From NCBI GenBank assembly GCA_018303805.1, contig JAGVXL010000001.1, forward strand, positions 369,528 to 433,527: 64,000 nt of DNA, read 5' to 3'. This DNA comes from Candidatus Pacearchaeota archaeon. GTDB lineage: Archaea > Nanobdellota > Nanobdellia > Pacearchaeales > DTIR01. Of the stretch, positions 40,148-49,000 are shown in pieces. The notes beneath the pieces were generated by a model, which ran no database searches, had not been told where the DNA came from, and was given only the letters and a program-made list of their open reading frames with translations. Positions within the stretch are counted from its first letter, which is position 1. Every line of letters begins with the position of its first letter. Made by a program: the position numbers and the translations under genes.

Positions 40148-41449
40148 ATGGAAATGGGAAAGAACATCGCAGTAATCGGCTCGGGCTATGTCGGCTTAAC
40201 AACTGGAACATGCCTCGCAGATTTAGGTAACAAGGTTATTTGCGTGGATAATAACGAAGAGAAAATTGCAGGGCTGAAAAATTGTAAGATTCCTATTTTT
40301 GAGCCAGGGTTGGAGCTATTAATAAAAAGAAATTCTCTGGAAAAAAGGCTTGAATTTTCGACGGATATTGCAGACGCAACCAAAAAATCAGATTTGGTTT
40401 TTTTATGTGTTGGCACGCCCCCGAAAGAAAATGGTGAAACTGACTTATCTGCTATTGAAAATGTTACAAGAGAAATAGCAAAGGCGAGCAATGGCTATAA
40501 GATTATTGTGCAAAAGAGCACTGTGCCTGTGAATACCGCTGTTGGTTTAAAAGGAATAATGAAGCAGTATATAAAAACAGAGTTTGATACTGCTGTTAAC
40601 CCTGAATTTCTAAAGGAAGGCTCTGCTGTGTATGATTTCATGAATCCGGATAGGATTGTGATAGGGACAGAAAGTGAAAAGGCATACGCTGAACTTGCTG
40701 AAATGTACAAGCCATTAAATGCGCCAATATTGCACACAGACATAAATTCTGCTGAATTAATCAAGCACCTAAGCAATGCTATGCTCGCCCAAAAAATCTC
40801 AACAATAAACTTGATAGCAATGCTATGCGAGAAAACAAACGCAGATATAGAAACTGTTGCAAAGGGCGTTGGCATGGACAAAAGAATAGGCCCGGATTTT
40901 CTTAAGGCGGGAATTGGTTATGGCGGCTTCTGCTTCCCTAAGGATTTAGATGCATTGATATACATCTTGAAGAAAAACGGGCTTGATTCTGGATTATTTG
41001 AAAAGGTTAGGGATATCAACTATGATATCAGAAATCATTTTGCCCGAAAAATTAGCGAGAGATTTGATAAAGAAGGGGGGTTAGAAGGCAAGATTATAGG
41101 AATTTTGGGCTTGGCTTTCAAGCCAAATACTGATGACATAAGGCTTGCGCCATCAACGGATATAATAAACAAACTAAAATCAAAAAAAGCAAAAATTAAG
41201 GCATATGACCCCAAAGCAATGGAAAACAGCAGGAAAATCCTAGAGATGGAATATTGCGATAATTTGTATAGCGCAGCTGAGAATTGCGATGCACTTTTGA
41301 TATTAACAGAATGGCAGGAATTCAAGGATATGGACCTGACAAGAATAAGGGGTTCAATGAAAAAGCCCTTAATTTTTGACGGCAGAAATATTTACAATAA
41401 GGAAAGGATGAAAAATTTGGGGTTTGAATATTACTGCATCGGCCGATAG
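40148..41449 (+). CDS. UDP-glucose 6-dehydrogenase family
   Basis: IAVIGSGYVGLTTGTCLADLG; NPEFLKEGSAVYDFMNPDRIVIG; GIGYGGFCFPKDLDAL. Confidence 0.93.
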   Translation: MEMGKNIAVIGSGYVGLTTGTCLADLGNKVICVDNNEEKIAGLKNCKIPIFEPGLELLIKRNSLEKRLEFSTDIADATKKSDLVFLCVGTPPKENGETDLSAIENVTREIAKASNGYKIIVQKSTVPVNTAVGLKGIMKQYIKTEFDTAVNPEFLKEGSAVYDFMNPDRIVIGTESEKAYAELAEMYKPLNAPILHTDINSAELIKHLSNAMLAQKISTINLIAMLCEKTNADIETVAKGVGMDKRIGPDFLKAGIGYGGFCFPKDLDALIYILKKNGLDSGLFEKVRDINYDIRNHFARKISERFDKEGGLEGKIIGILGLAFKPNTDDIRLAPSTDIINKLKSKKAKIKAYDPKAMENSRKILEMEYCDNLYSAAENCDALLILTEWQEFKDMDLTRIRGSMKKPLIFDGRNIYNKERMKNLGFEYYCIGR

Positions 41450-41461
41450 CAGAGGGATAAA

Positions 41462-41932
41462 TTAGAGTTTAACCTTGATTTTGCCAAAAGTTTCCTTATC
41501 TCTCGAAAGAAGATGATATGCCAAAAATAAGGTCTTGAGATAATAAAAGAAGTACTTATTCTTGAACTCCCATTTTGTTGAGATGATATCAAGAGAAAGA
41601 TGAAAAATAAATCCTAAAAAAATAAAAAATAAAAATTTATTAAAAAAAGCAAATATAGAAAGAATAAGCAAAAATTCAAATGTATGAAACACGCAGAGAA
41701 AAAAGGTGTACCTGCCTTTAAAGCCTGGATTTTTTTGTTTTTCTTCCAGTTTTTTAAGAAAGATATATGCATTTTCCAAGCTTAAATCTTTCTTCTTAAC
41801 TGCATAAATAAGATAGTGGTCGAAATCAATCAAAACTGTAGCTGCAAGAAAAATAAGGATATGCCCTTTGAACAATGGAAACAAAATTAAAGAAATCAGC
41901 AAGCCATGCAAAAAGTGGAATTTGGGCAGCAT
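41462..41932 (-). CDS. Small membrane protein, metal-dependent hydrolase-like (DUF457-type)
   Basis: HFLHGLL..DFDHYLIY..HTFEFLL..FHLSLDII His/Asp-rich TM layout. Confidence 0.55.
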   Translation of the reverse strand: MLPKFHFLHGLLISLILFPLFKGHILIFLAATVLIDFDHYLIYAVKKKDLSLENAYIFLKKLEEKQKNPGFKGRYTFFLCVFHTFEFLLILSIFAFFNKFLFFIFLGFIFHLSLDIISTKWEFKNKYFFYYLKTLFLAYHLLSRDKETFGKIKVKL

Positions 41933-41935
41933 TCT

Positions 41936-43651
41936 TTATTTCTCAACCTGGCTGAGCAAGTCAGCAAATGCAGGCCTTGTTACCAAAACACCAATTGAAA
42001 TCCCAAGCAGGGTGGTTATTGCAAAACCCTTCAACAAGCCTGCACCAGCCCACCACAATGGCAATAAAGAAACAATGACTGTTGAATAAGCGCCAAATAC
42101 AATCGTGAATGCGCGTTTTATCCTCTCCTTCCAGCCGCGCTCTATGTTTATCCTGGATTCATCAACAATAACTATCTGGTCGTCTACCCCTGTACCAATC
42201 GCAGCTATTATCCCTGCAATGCTAGGCAAGTCAAGATTCCATTTTATCAATGCAGCCAGCCCTACTGTCATGAATATCTCTGATGCCATTGTGCAGAATA
42301 TCATGGCAGAAATCTTTATTTTATGATACCTGAAATACAAAACAAGGAATACAGAAACTGCAACGACAAGCCCTGCAATGAATATGCTCTTTATAAATTC
42401 ATTTCCTAACGCAGAGGAAATAGAATCCAGCTTGAGTATCTCCAATTTGAAAGGCAAACTTCCAGTTATCAAAACAGTCTGCAGTTTCTGCATTGATTTC
42501 TGCGCTTCAGAAAATGCTTCCTTCTCAGTCACTCCAAAACCGCCTCCCTGAATCTGCACTTGTGTTGTAATCTTGCCTTGCAAGTCCTCGCCTATAAACA
42601 AGGAGTCGACAAGCTTGTCATCCAAATACAACTCAAGCATTTTGCTGAGGTAATTGCCATTTTCAGTAACATTGACAGAGAGAGGGGAGGTTATGTCCGC
42701 ATGCCTCTCAGCTGCTTTTTCAGAGAGGTAAACGACAAATTTGAATCTGCATGAGTATCCATTCTGGACTGGATTGCAAGACTCTATGCCTGAGCACATT
42801 GCATCATTTCTGCATACAGAGGTAATATCCTCTTTTCCCCCAAGAAAAACAGTCTCATTCCCTATTTTTGCCTCAAACTTTCCCTGTTTGCCTATTAATT
42901 CCCGAAGTTCAGTTGGAGTAGCCCCTGCAACTTCAACCAGCATGTAAGTATTGCCGCTTAGGTCATTGGCAGTCCTGACATTTATATCACTTATTCCATA
43001 AACATTCAGCCTATAGCGGGAAACTTCAAGCAAGTCATTCATCTCCTGCATTGAAAGTTTTCTTTCCGGCTTAATCAGCCCTCTTGCACCGCCCTGCAAA
43101 TCCAAACCGGTTCGGATTCTTGTTTTTGGGACATTGCCAACCACAAGGTCAAGTGGATTATTAGTAAAAAAAGAGTAGGAGCGCTTATCTGTTGATATGC
43201 TAATTTTCAACTTTGGCTCAAGTGCGTTTTTTGCAACATAAAAATCATAATCCTCAGTTATGCTGTAATTATTAATCCCAAAAACAGTAAAATTCTCCTT
43301 GATGCCTGAATTTGCCGCATTTCCATAAACAGAAGTGACAGTCATATTTTCAATATCAAAATCAACTGTTTTGCTGCTGTAGTTAAATTTTCCTTTATCT
43401 GTCAAAATTTCAAATTCTATTGGCTTGACTTCCATTCCTGAAACAGCCGCAGAATAATCTGTGATGGTCTTGATAGGCATAGTATTGATATTTTTGATGA
43501 TTTCCCCTGCAGAAATTCCTGCTAATGCAGCGCTTGAATTCTGCTCCAAACTTTTGACGACAACCCCTGATGTAAAACTGGGGTTTATGGCTATCAATGC
43601 GATAATCATGCAGAGGATGTAAAGCCAGATTCTAAATGTAAATTTTACCAT
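41936..43651 (-). CDS. secD: Preprotein translocase subunit SecD
   Basis: RIRTGLDLQGGARGLI; ALGNEFIKSIFIAGLVVAVSVFLVLYFRYHK; GTGVDDQIVIVDES. Confidence 0.93.
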   Translation of the reverse strand: MVKFTFRIWLYILCMIIALIAINPSFTSGVVVKSLEQNSSAALAGISAGEIIKNINTMPIKTITDYSAAVSGMEVKPIEFEILTDKGKFNYSSKTVDFDIENMTVTSVYGNAANSGIKENFTVFGINNYSITEDYDFYVAKNALEPKLKISISTDKRSYSFFTNNPLDLVVGNVPKTRIRTGLDLQGGARGLIKPERKLSMQEMNDLLEVSRYRLNVYGISDINVRTANDLSGNTYMLVEVAGATPTELRELIGKQGKFEAKIGNETVFLGGKEDITSVCRNDAMCSGIESCNPVQNGYSCRFKFVVYLSEKAAERHADITSPLSVNVTENGNYLSKMLELYLDDKLVDSLFIGEDLQGKITTQVQIQGGGFGVTEKEAFSEAQKSMQKLQTVLITGSLPFKLEILKLDSISSALGNEFIKSIFIAGLVVAVSVFLVLYFRYHKIKISAMIFCTMASEIFMTVGLAALIKWNLDLPSIAGIIAAIGTGVDDQIVIVDESRINIERGWKERIKRAFTIVFGAYSTVIVSLLPLWWAGAGLLKGFAITTLLGISIGVLVTRPAFADLLSQVEK

Positions 43652-43653
43652 TC

Positions 43654-44601
43654 TCAGTTTTTCCTGCTTGTTTTTTGTTCATACCATGAAGCTGTTTTCT
43701 GCAGCCCTTCTTTCATGCTGATAGAAGGTTTCCAGCCAAGCAGTTTGCTTGCCCGGCTTATATCAGCCAAGGTTTCTTCAACTTCCCCGGGCCTTTTAGG
43801 GATATAGCTTGCTAATCCATTCCTGCAGGCATATTTTATGCTTGTCTTGAGAACCATCTCTGCGATACTGTTGATACTGTCATTTTTGCCGGTGCCTATG
43901 TTTATTATTTCACCATTGCCTGCAGGGGATTCCATGGCAAGAAGATTCGCCTTTACAATATCAGAGACATAAGTAAAATCCCTTTTTTGTTGGCCATCTC
44001 CAATAATAGTCAAGGGCTCCCTATTATATTTCTGCCTTAAGAAAATCCCTATTACCGTAGCATAAATTCCTTCCTCTGGCTGCCTCTGGCCATAAACATT
44101 AAAATATCTTAATGAGATGGTTTTCAGGCCGTAAAGCCCTGAAAAAAGCTTGCATATCTGCTCCCCAATAATCTTTGACAGGGCGTAAGGGTTTTTTGGC
44201 CCTGTTTTCATTCCTTCTTGCAGGGGCATTTTTTTCTGCGCGCCATATGCAGAGGACGAAGCAGAATAGACTACCTTCCGGACTTTTGCATCTTTAGAGG
44301 CAAGCAGGACATTTAGAGTGCCGATAACATTATCCTGGAAAGTTCTTCTGGGATCAAAGATAGAGGGCTGCATTCTTGCCTGCGCGGCTGTATGAAAAAC
44401 ATAATCAACTCCTGTAAACAGGGGTTTCATAGCATCAAAATCCACAATATCCCCCTGAAAAAATTTTGCCTTTTTATTCAAATTTTCTTTCCTGCCGCTT
44501 GACAAATTGTCAACTATAACAACCTCATACCTTTTTTCAATCAGGGCATCAACAATCTGCGAGCCGATGAAGCCAGCGCCGCCCGTAACTAGTATTTTCA
44601 T
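43654..44601 (-). CDS. NAD-dependent epimerase (UDP-glucose 4-epimerase-like)
   Basis: KILVTGGAGFIGSQIVDAL; SASSSAYG; NPYALSKIIGEQ. Confidence 0.9.
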   Translation of the reverse strand: MKILVTGGAGFIGSQIVDALIEKRYEVVIVDNLSSGRKENLNKKAKFFQGDIVDFDAMKPLFTGVDYVFHTAAQARMQPSIFDPRRTFQDNVIGTLNVLLASKDAKVRKVVYSASSSAYGAQKKMPLQEGMKTGPKNPYALSKIIGEQICKLFSGLYGLKTISLRYFNVYGQRQPEEGIYATVIGIFLRQKYNREPLTIIGDGQQKRDFTYVSDIVKANLLAMESPAGNGEIINIGTGKNDSINSIAEMVLKTSIKYACRNGLASYIPKRPGEVEETLADISRASKLLGWKPSISMKEGLQKTASWYEQKTSRKN

Positions 44602-44616
44602 TTTTCAGCCAAAATT

Positions 44617-45504
44617 TTACTTTATCCCTTTTTTGATGCAATACCATTTTAATATGCCGGTATTGCCAAACCACGTGCTTATCATGTCTGTGATAAGGCC
44701 TAAGGTAAGTATGAAGAATATCTCAGACAAAACAGGAGAAAGGCCCTTTACTATCATAAAAGTCAAGAAAACTGCTGTGAGAGATGTGAAAGTCATTGCA
44801 AGCCCTGTTTTTAATGCAGATTTAAATGCTTTGTTAAGCGGCACATCCCCTTTTCTCAGAACCCTATTAGTGAGCAGGATATCTGTATCTACACTGTAGC
44901 CTATCAGCATAAGAAATGCTGCGATGCCCGCGCCTGAAATCCTGAATCCTATCAAATCAAGAAAGGCAAGGGGCACAATTATGTCTGTAAATCCCGCCTG
45001 GATAACTGCGATAGAAGGTATTATTGTTCTAAACAGGAAAAAAACAACAACCGCCATCAATAGGAACGCAAGTATTAATGCGTTTCTCAATTCCTTATAG
45101 AAACTCTTGCTAAGAGCAGAGCCTGTGAATTCCACGCTTGAATTCTTTTCTGTGAGGTTATAACCCAAAAATGTTTCAATGGCGGGAGTAATTTCCTCTG
45201 GCTTCTTCTCTGTTTCTATTGAAAAAGCCAGTTGCTTGCCTGTCTGCAAGTCGCTCAAGCGCCTGACAGTAACATCTGGAAATGCTTTTCTTACTTCCCC
45301 TATATCATTATCAGCATAGATAGTCAGGGTTGTGCCCCCAGTAAGCGCAACATCTTTGTGCATGATATCGCCTGTTCTTAAATAGAAGAGAACTAAATAA
45401 ATCAATGCGGACAATGTCAAAAGCAGGGATATCGCAAATAAATATTTCCAATATTTATCATACCAGCTTCTGCTGCCGTATTTGCTTTCCTCTTCCTTAT
45501 CCAT
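44617..45504 (-). CDS. secF: Preprotein translocase subunit SecF
   Basis: ALTGGTTLTIY; LMLIGYSVDTDILLTNRV; GLAMTFTSLTAVFLTFM. Confidence 0.92.
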   Translation of the reverse strand: MDKEEESKYGSRSWYDKYWKYLFAISLLLTLSALIYLVLFYLRTGDIMHKDVALTGGTTLTIYADNDIGEVRKAFPDVTVRRLSDLQTGKQLAFSIETEKKPEEITPAIETFLGYNLTEKNSSVEFTGSALSKSFYKELRNALILAFLLMAVVVFFLFRTIIPSIAVIQAGFTDIIVPLAFLDLIGFRISGAGIAAFLMLIGYSVDTDILLTNRVLRKGDVPLNKAFKSALKTGLAMTFTSLTAVFLTFMIVKGLSPVLSEIFFILTLGLITDMISTWFGNTGILKWYCIKKGIK

Positions 45505-45530
45505 AATCTTCTTGGAATCAGAAAATCTTT

Positions 45531-45635
45531 AAAAACCTTTCCGCTAAAACCGAAGGTTTTAGGGGTATAGGAAATCAGGGGAAAAATCCATCTGATGATG
45601 GAGGCAACCTGATTTCCTTTATTGAAAAGGTTTTT
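45531..45635 (-). other. Three-way-junction structured element, copy A
   Basis: Outer helix 45531-45542/45624-45635; hairpin 1 45569-45576/45611-45618 with inner CCATC/GATGG; hairpin 2 45544-45551/45555-45562; linker ATACCC (minus). Confidence 0.75.
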
Positions 45636-45695
45636 AAATTAGAGTCGAGAATATTTCAAAGGGAAAGCAATAATGGACTATTTGCTTTCTTATTT

Positions 45696-45899
45696 GCGCC
45701 GGTGGTCCAATGGCTAAGAGTTCTTAAAATGAACTAGCAAACTTCAGCCTTCCATAAGCCTTCTTTTCTTAGCAAAGGAAAGCAAAGCTTTCCTGTGCCC
45801 CGAAAAGCACAGCTTTTCGCGGAAAGAAAAGAACCCTTGGGAAGAAAAAGGACTATAAGAGGAAAGCTGATTATCTGGGTTCGAGTCCCAGCCGGCGCA
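45696..45899 (+). tRNA. tRNA-Gly(TCC) with two introns (45719-45740 and 45755-45864)
   Basis: Spliced 72-nt cloverleaf GCGCCGG-TG-GTC CAATGGCTAA GAC-T-TCAGC CTTCCAA GCTGA-TTAT-CTGGG TTCGAGT CCCAG-CCGGCGC-A; both introns give 3-4-3 BHB geometry. Confidence 0.85.
45763..45831 (+). other. Three-way-junction structured element, copy C, inside the long tRNA-Gly intron
   Basis: CTTTTCTT/AAGAAAAG outer helix; AGGAAAGC-AAA-GCTTTCCT; GTGCCC linker; CGAAAAGC-ACA-GCTTTTCG; CGG. Confidence 0.75.
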
Positions 45900-45988
45900 T
45901 TCATCTTCTGGTTCAGAGCCCTTTCCCTTATATTTTGTCTTGAAAAATTTGCATTTTAAGACATAAGAAGTATGGTGTATATCTAACC

Positions 45989-46240
45989 TTACATTATCTT
46001 TTTTACATATCCACAAGAATATTTGTATTTTTTGAATACATATCTCTTGAACTTTTCATTTCCTTGTTGCACTCGTCTTAATAGCAACCTATCACCATAA
46101 TCATTATCCTCAAGCAATGATTTAGGGAATTCCTCATTGCCTGTCACTTCTTTCAGCTTTCTTTCATAATTGCACTTAAGGCAGTTGCCTCTATGTTTTA
46201 TAGGTCTTCCGCATGTATTGCGTTTATACTCCTTTTCCAT
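45989..46240 (-). CDS. Small cysteine-containing hypothetical protein
   Basis: MEKEYKRNTCGRPIKHRGNCLKCNYERKLKE; CxnCxxC spacing. Confidence 0.45.
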   Translation of the reverse strand: MEKEYKRNTCGRPIKHRGNCLKCNYERKLKEVTGNEEFPKSLLEDNDYGDRLLLRRVQQGNEKFKRYVFKKYKYSCGYVKKIM

Positions 46241-46284
46241 GTGGGTATTAGGAGAAGAAATTAGCGAGGACAGTTAGAGATAAT

Positions 46285-46530
46285 CTAAAATCCTACAGGC
46301 TCGCTTCTCTTTATAAACCAGATGATTATTGCAACAATAACTCCCACTGGAGGAATAGCTAAAATTAGCAGAACACCCCATCCAAGAGATTCAATTAATC
46401 TATTTGTAAATTCTTGCATACCAAATGCAACACCTCTTGTCCCAAGAATAAAGATTGCTAAAATAGCAATTACAATAAAAACTATTGTTTCTTTTGCGTC
46501 ATTAAATATTGCCTGTATCGGATTTGTCAT
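46285..46530 (-). CDS. Small membrane protein (two predicted TM segments)
   Basis: IVFIVIAILAIFILG and GVLLILAIPPVGVIVAIIIWFI. Confidence 0.45.
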   Translation of the reverse strand: MTNPIQAIFNDAKETIVFIVIAILAIFILGTRGVAFGMQEFTNRLIESLGWGVLLILAIPPVGVIVAIIIWFIKRSEPVGF

Positions 46531-46739
46531 TTTTCTTTAAATGTTAAATATCCTGCCCCAATCCAATAAAGAATAAACTGCAAAAACTCTAAGATACTAT
46601 CTTGAGGGCTAGGAATCAAAAATGTAAATAGCTCTTTTAATGGGAAATAAGGAGTAGAGGCTATAAAACTATCTAAGGCTGGAAAAAGAAAAATGGAGAC
46701 TATAAACGCTAACACAAATTCTCCTATTTTTGCAGGCAA
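46527..46739 (-). CDS. Small membrane protein
   Basis: Hydrophobic segments; ATGA-type overlap with neighbouring ORF. Confidence 0.4.
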   Translation of the reverse strand: MPAKIGEFVLAFIVSIFLFPALDSFIASTPYFPLKELFTFLIPSPQDSILEFLQFILYWIGAGYLTFKEK

Positions 46740-46753
46740 TGTTTTTTTCTCAT

Positions 46754-46936
46754 TTAAAATCTACTTTCCTTTATCATATCGCAAGCACAATGTTGGACTT
46801 CATTGCATCCAGGAAATCTGCATCCTTCTCTTTTAGGCAGTCCACACTTAGAGCAGTGTACAGTATGGTTTTTACTTATCTTTCTATGTCTCCTAAATGT
46901 TCTTGCATCCATTATCTGATCAATCTCCTTTTGCAT
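46754..46936 (-). CDS. Small putative zinc-binding protein
   Basis: HCSKCGLPKREGCRFPGCNEVQHCAC Cys/His cluster. Confidence 0.45.
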   Translation of the reverse strand: MQKEIDQIMDARTFRRHRKISKNHTVHCSKCGLPKREGCRFPGCNEVQHCACDMIKESRF

Positions 46937-47163
46937 CTTACTCTTGCAACAACGCGGTCATAGGAACGCCCAACAGATTGTAAAGTCACAACCTTACTTT
47001 GGACTTGCTTCCTTAGTCTTTCCTTTGCAGCCGCATATCCGAACTGCCATTTTTCAGGTGCATTGACGCCTGCAATTCTGACATATTGGCTTCCATTTAC
47101 CCTGGTTCTCACCTTGAAAGTGTCCCCATCAATGACTCTTTGGACTCTTCTTCTCATTACCAT
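46912..47163 (-). CDS. Staphylococcal-nuclease-like (thermonuclease) small protein
   Basis: VQRVIDGDTFKVRTRVNGSQYVRIAGVNAPEKWQFGYAAAKERL. Confidence 0.8.
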   Translation of the reverse strand: MVMRRRVQRVIDGDTFKVRTRVNGSQYVRIAGVNAPEKWQFGYAAAKERLRKQVQSKVVTLQSVGRSYDRVVARVRCKRRLIR

Positions 47164-47277
47164 CTTGTTTATTGTGCTTTGAGGTTTTTAAATCTTACTA
47201 TTATCTCAATTATTTTTTAATATTAACTTAATAAATATTAAGACTATAGTAACATTTATAAAGATATCTATTCTAGG

Positions 47278-48315
47278 GTGTACATGAAAGAAGAAGGCAA
47301 GGACGAGGGGAACAAGCTTTCTGGGACTATAGTTAATTTTCTTCTTGATGGGCCTGCATCAATAAATGATGTATGCAAGAAACTAGAGATATCATGGGCT
47401 ACTGCAAAGTCTGCTCTAGAAGAAATGGAGGCAAAAGGCACTGTAAAAGAAATTGTTTCTAATCCTAAAATAAGAATATTCAAACTTTCAATTGATCCTG
47501 CTTTTTATGGTGTGCCACTAACAAAAGAGCAGAAAGGGCAGGCTTTATTTTTGTTCCAAAATATAAGGCAAGAATGGCGGAATGATAAGCCATTATTAGC
47601 TACTACATTACATAAGATAGCAGTAGATGTAGCAAAAGAATGCAAATGTGATATTCCTGTTGCAACCTTCCACTATGGAATGGTTGTTCCTGTGGTAGAT
47701 ACTGCCCTTTTTGGCTATAGAGAACCAGCTAATTCAGCTCAGATTATCCAAAGCATAAGAAAAACAATACCTTCCCATACTAACAATTCCAAAGAAGAAA
47801 GAGAAAATCAATACAAAAAATATGATATGGTGTTATTTCAATCCAAAGAAAAATTAACAGAATTATGGACTAACTCTAAAAAAGAGATATCTAAGATAGA
47901 TAATAAAGGTGTTCAGTTAGCACTCACTGACTTTCTAGTTAAATGCCCCACAGACAAGAATAATTCCGAATTGTTTGATTTATGTTATAGCTTTTCTAGT
48001 AAAGTAAATGGTTTAATCTTGACTAAAGCATTTTCTTCTCATCTAGAGGAAGTAAAAGAATCCTTTGATGTTCTATGGGATTTTATTACAACCAATATAT
48101 TCTTTAAGGAAGTTGGAAGGTATATAGGAGAAGACAAGAAAGAGGTATTTGAATATATAAAGTCTTCTCAAATCTTAGTAAAAAAAGCCAATGTGGAAGA
48201 AAGAATAAATTATTTAGGTTCATTAATAAATCTAAGTGAAGAGATTCAGTTGCCTGCAGATGAACAATCATTAGCAATTAGAAGGATACTTGCAGAGGGT
48301 GCAGAGGAGGAGTAA
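47278..48315 (+). CDS. Winged-HTH N-terminus with long uncharacterised C-terminal region
   Basis: GPASINDVCKKLEISWATAKSALEEMEAKGTV HTH; TAATG overlap with the next ORF. Confidence 0.6.
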   Translation: MYMKEEGKDEGNKLSGTIVNFLLDGPASINDVCKKLEISWATAKSALEEMEAKGTVKEIVSNPKIRIFKLSIDPAFYGVPLTKEQKGQALFLFQNIRQEWRNDKPLLATTLHKIAVDVAKECKCDIPVATFHYGMVVPVVDTALFGYREPANSAQIIQSIRKTIPSHTNNSKEERENQYKKYDMVLFQSKEKLTELWTNSKKEISKIDNKGVQLALTDFLVKCPTDKNNSELFDLCYSFSSKVNGLILTKAFSSHLEEVKESFDVLWDFITTNIFFKEVGRYIGEDKKEVFEYIKSSQILVKKANVEERINYLGSLINLSEEIQLPADEQSLAIRRILAEGAEEE

Positions 48316-48953
48316 TGAACTGGTTTTTGGATATGTGCATTCTTATCTTCTATTCTTCAGGAGATAAAAGCAAATTCTCAGTAAAAACCTTAGAATTTAT
48401 GAGCAAGCACAAAGAGGAAAAGTATTTAGTCTGTTATTATATCGTTGAAGAGAATCTCCCAAAATGGATAAAAAGACAACAAATTATAGTAAAGGAAGTC
48501 ATAAGAAAAATTAAAAAGGATTCTTATAATATTGGAGAATCTGATGAAGGCTCTTTTTTATATCCTCAAGACAAGCAAAAAGCAGAAAAGCTTTTCATCA
48601 AATCTAGCTTAACTGTTGATAAAACTAACTTTATAACTGAACTGCAGATTATACAAAAAGAACAGGAATTTAAATTAATCAGATTTATAGAGCAAAGGGT
48701 TGAAAAAGTTATTCCAATAAAAGATATTGATACAGAGCTAAAAAGTAAATTATTTACTTACACAAACAATATTTCTGACTCCATTACAATTGCCTCTGGA
48801 ATTCAACAACATAACAAGGAACATCTGATTTTATTAACAAGCGACAAAAAAGATTGGAGAAGAGAGAATCTAGAATTAGCAGTAAATGAAAATTCCAAAC
48901 TTGCAGAGAAATATAAAAAGATTCCAGAAATAAAATATATTCAAGATATATAA
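48315..48953 (+). CDS. Putative PIN-like domain protein
   Basis: NWFLDMCILIFY N-terminal Asp; DSITIASGIQQHNKEHLILLTSDKKDW C-terminal PIN-like signature. Confidence 0.55.
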   Translation: MNWFLDMCILIFYSSGDKSKFSVKTLEFMSKHKEEKYLVCYYIVEENLPKWIKRQQIIVKEVIRKIKKDSYNIGESDEGSFLYPQDKQKAEKLFIKSSLTVDKTNFITELQIIQKEQEFKLIRFIEQRVEKVIPIKDIDTELKSKLFTYTNNISDSITIASGIQQHNKEHLILLTSDKKDWRRENLELAVNENSKLAEKYKKIPEIKYIQDI

Positions 48954-49000
48954 AAAAAGCAACATTTATATATAAGTGTGCCTTAAAACATCAAGAAGCA

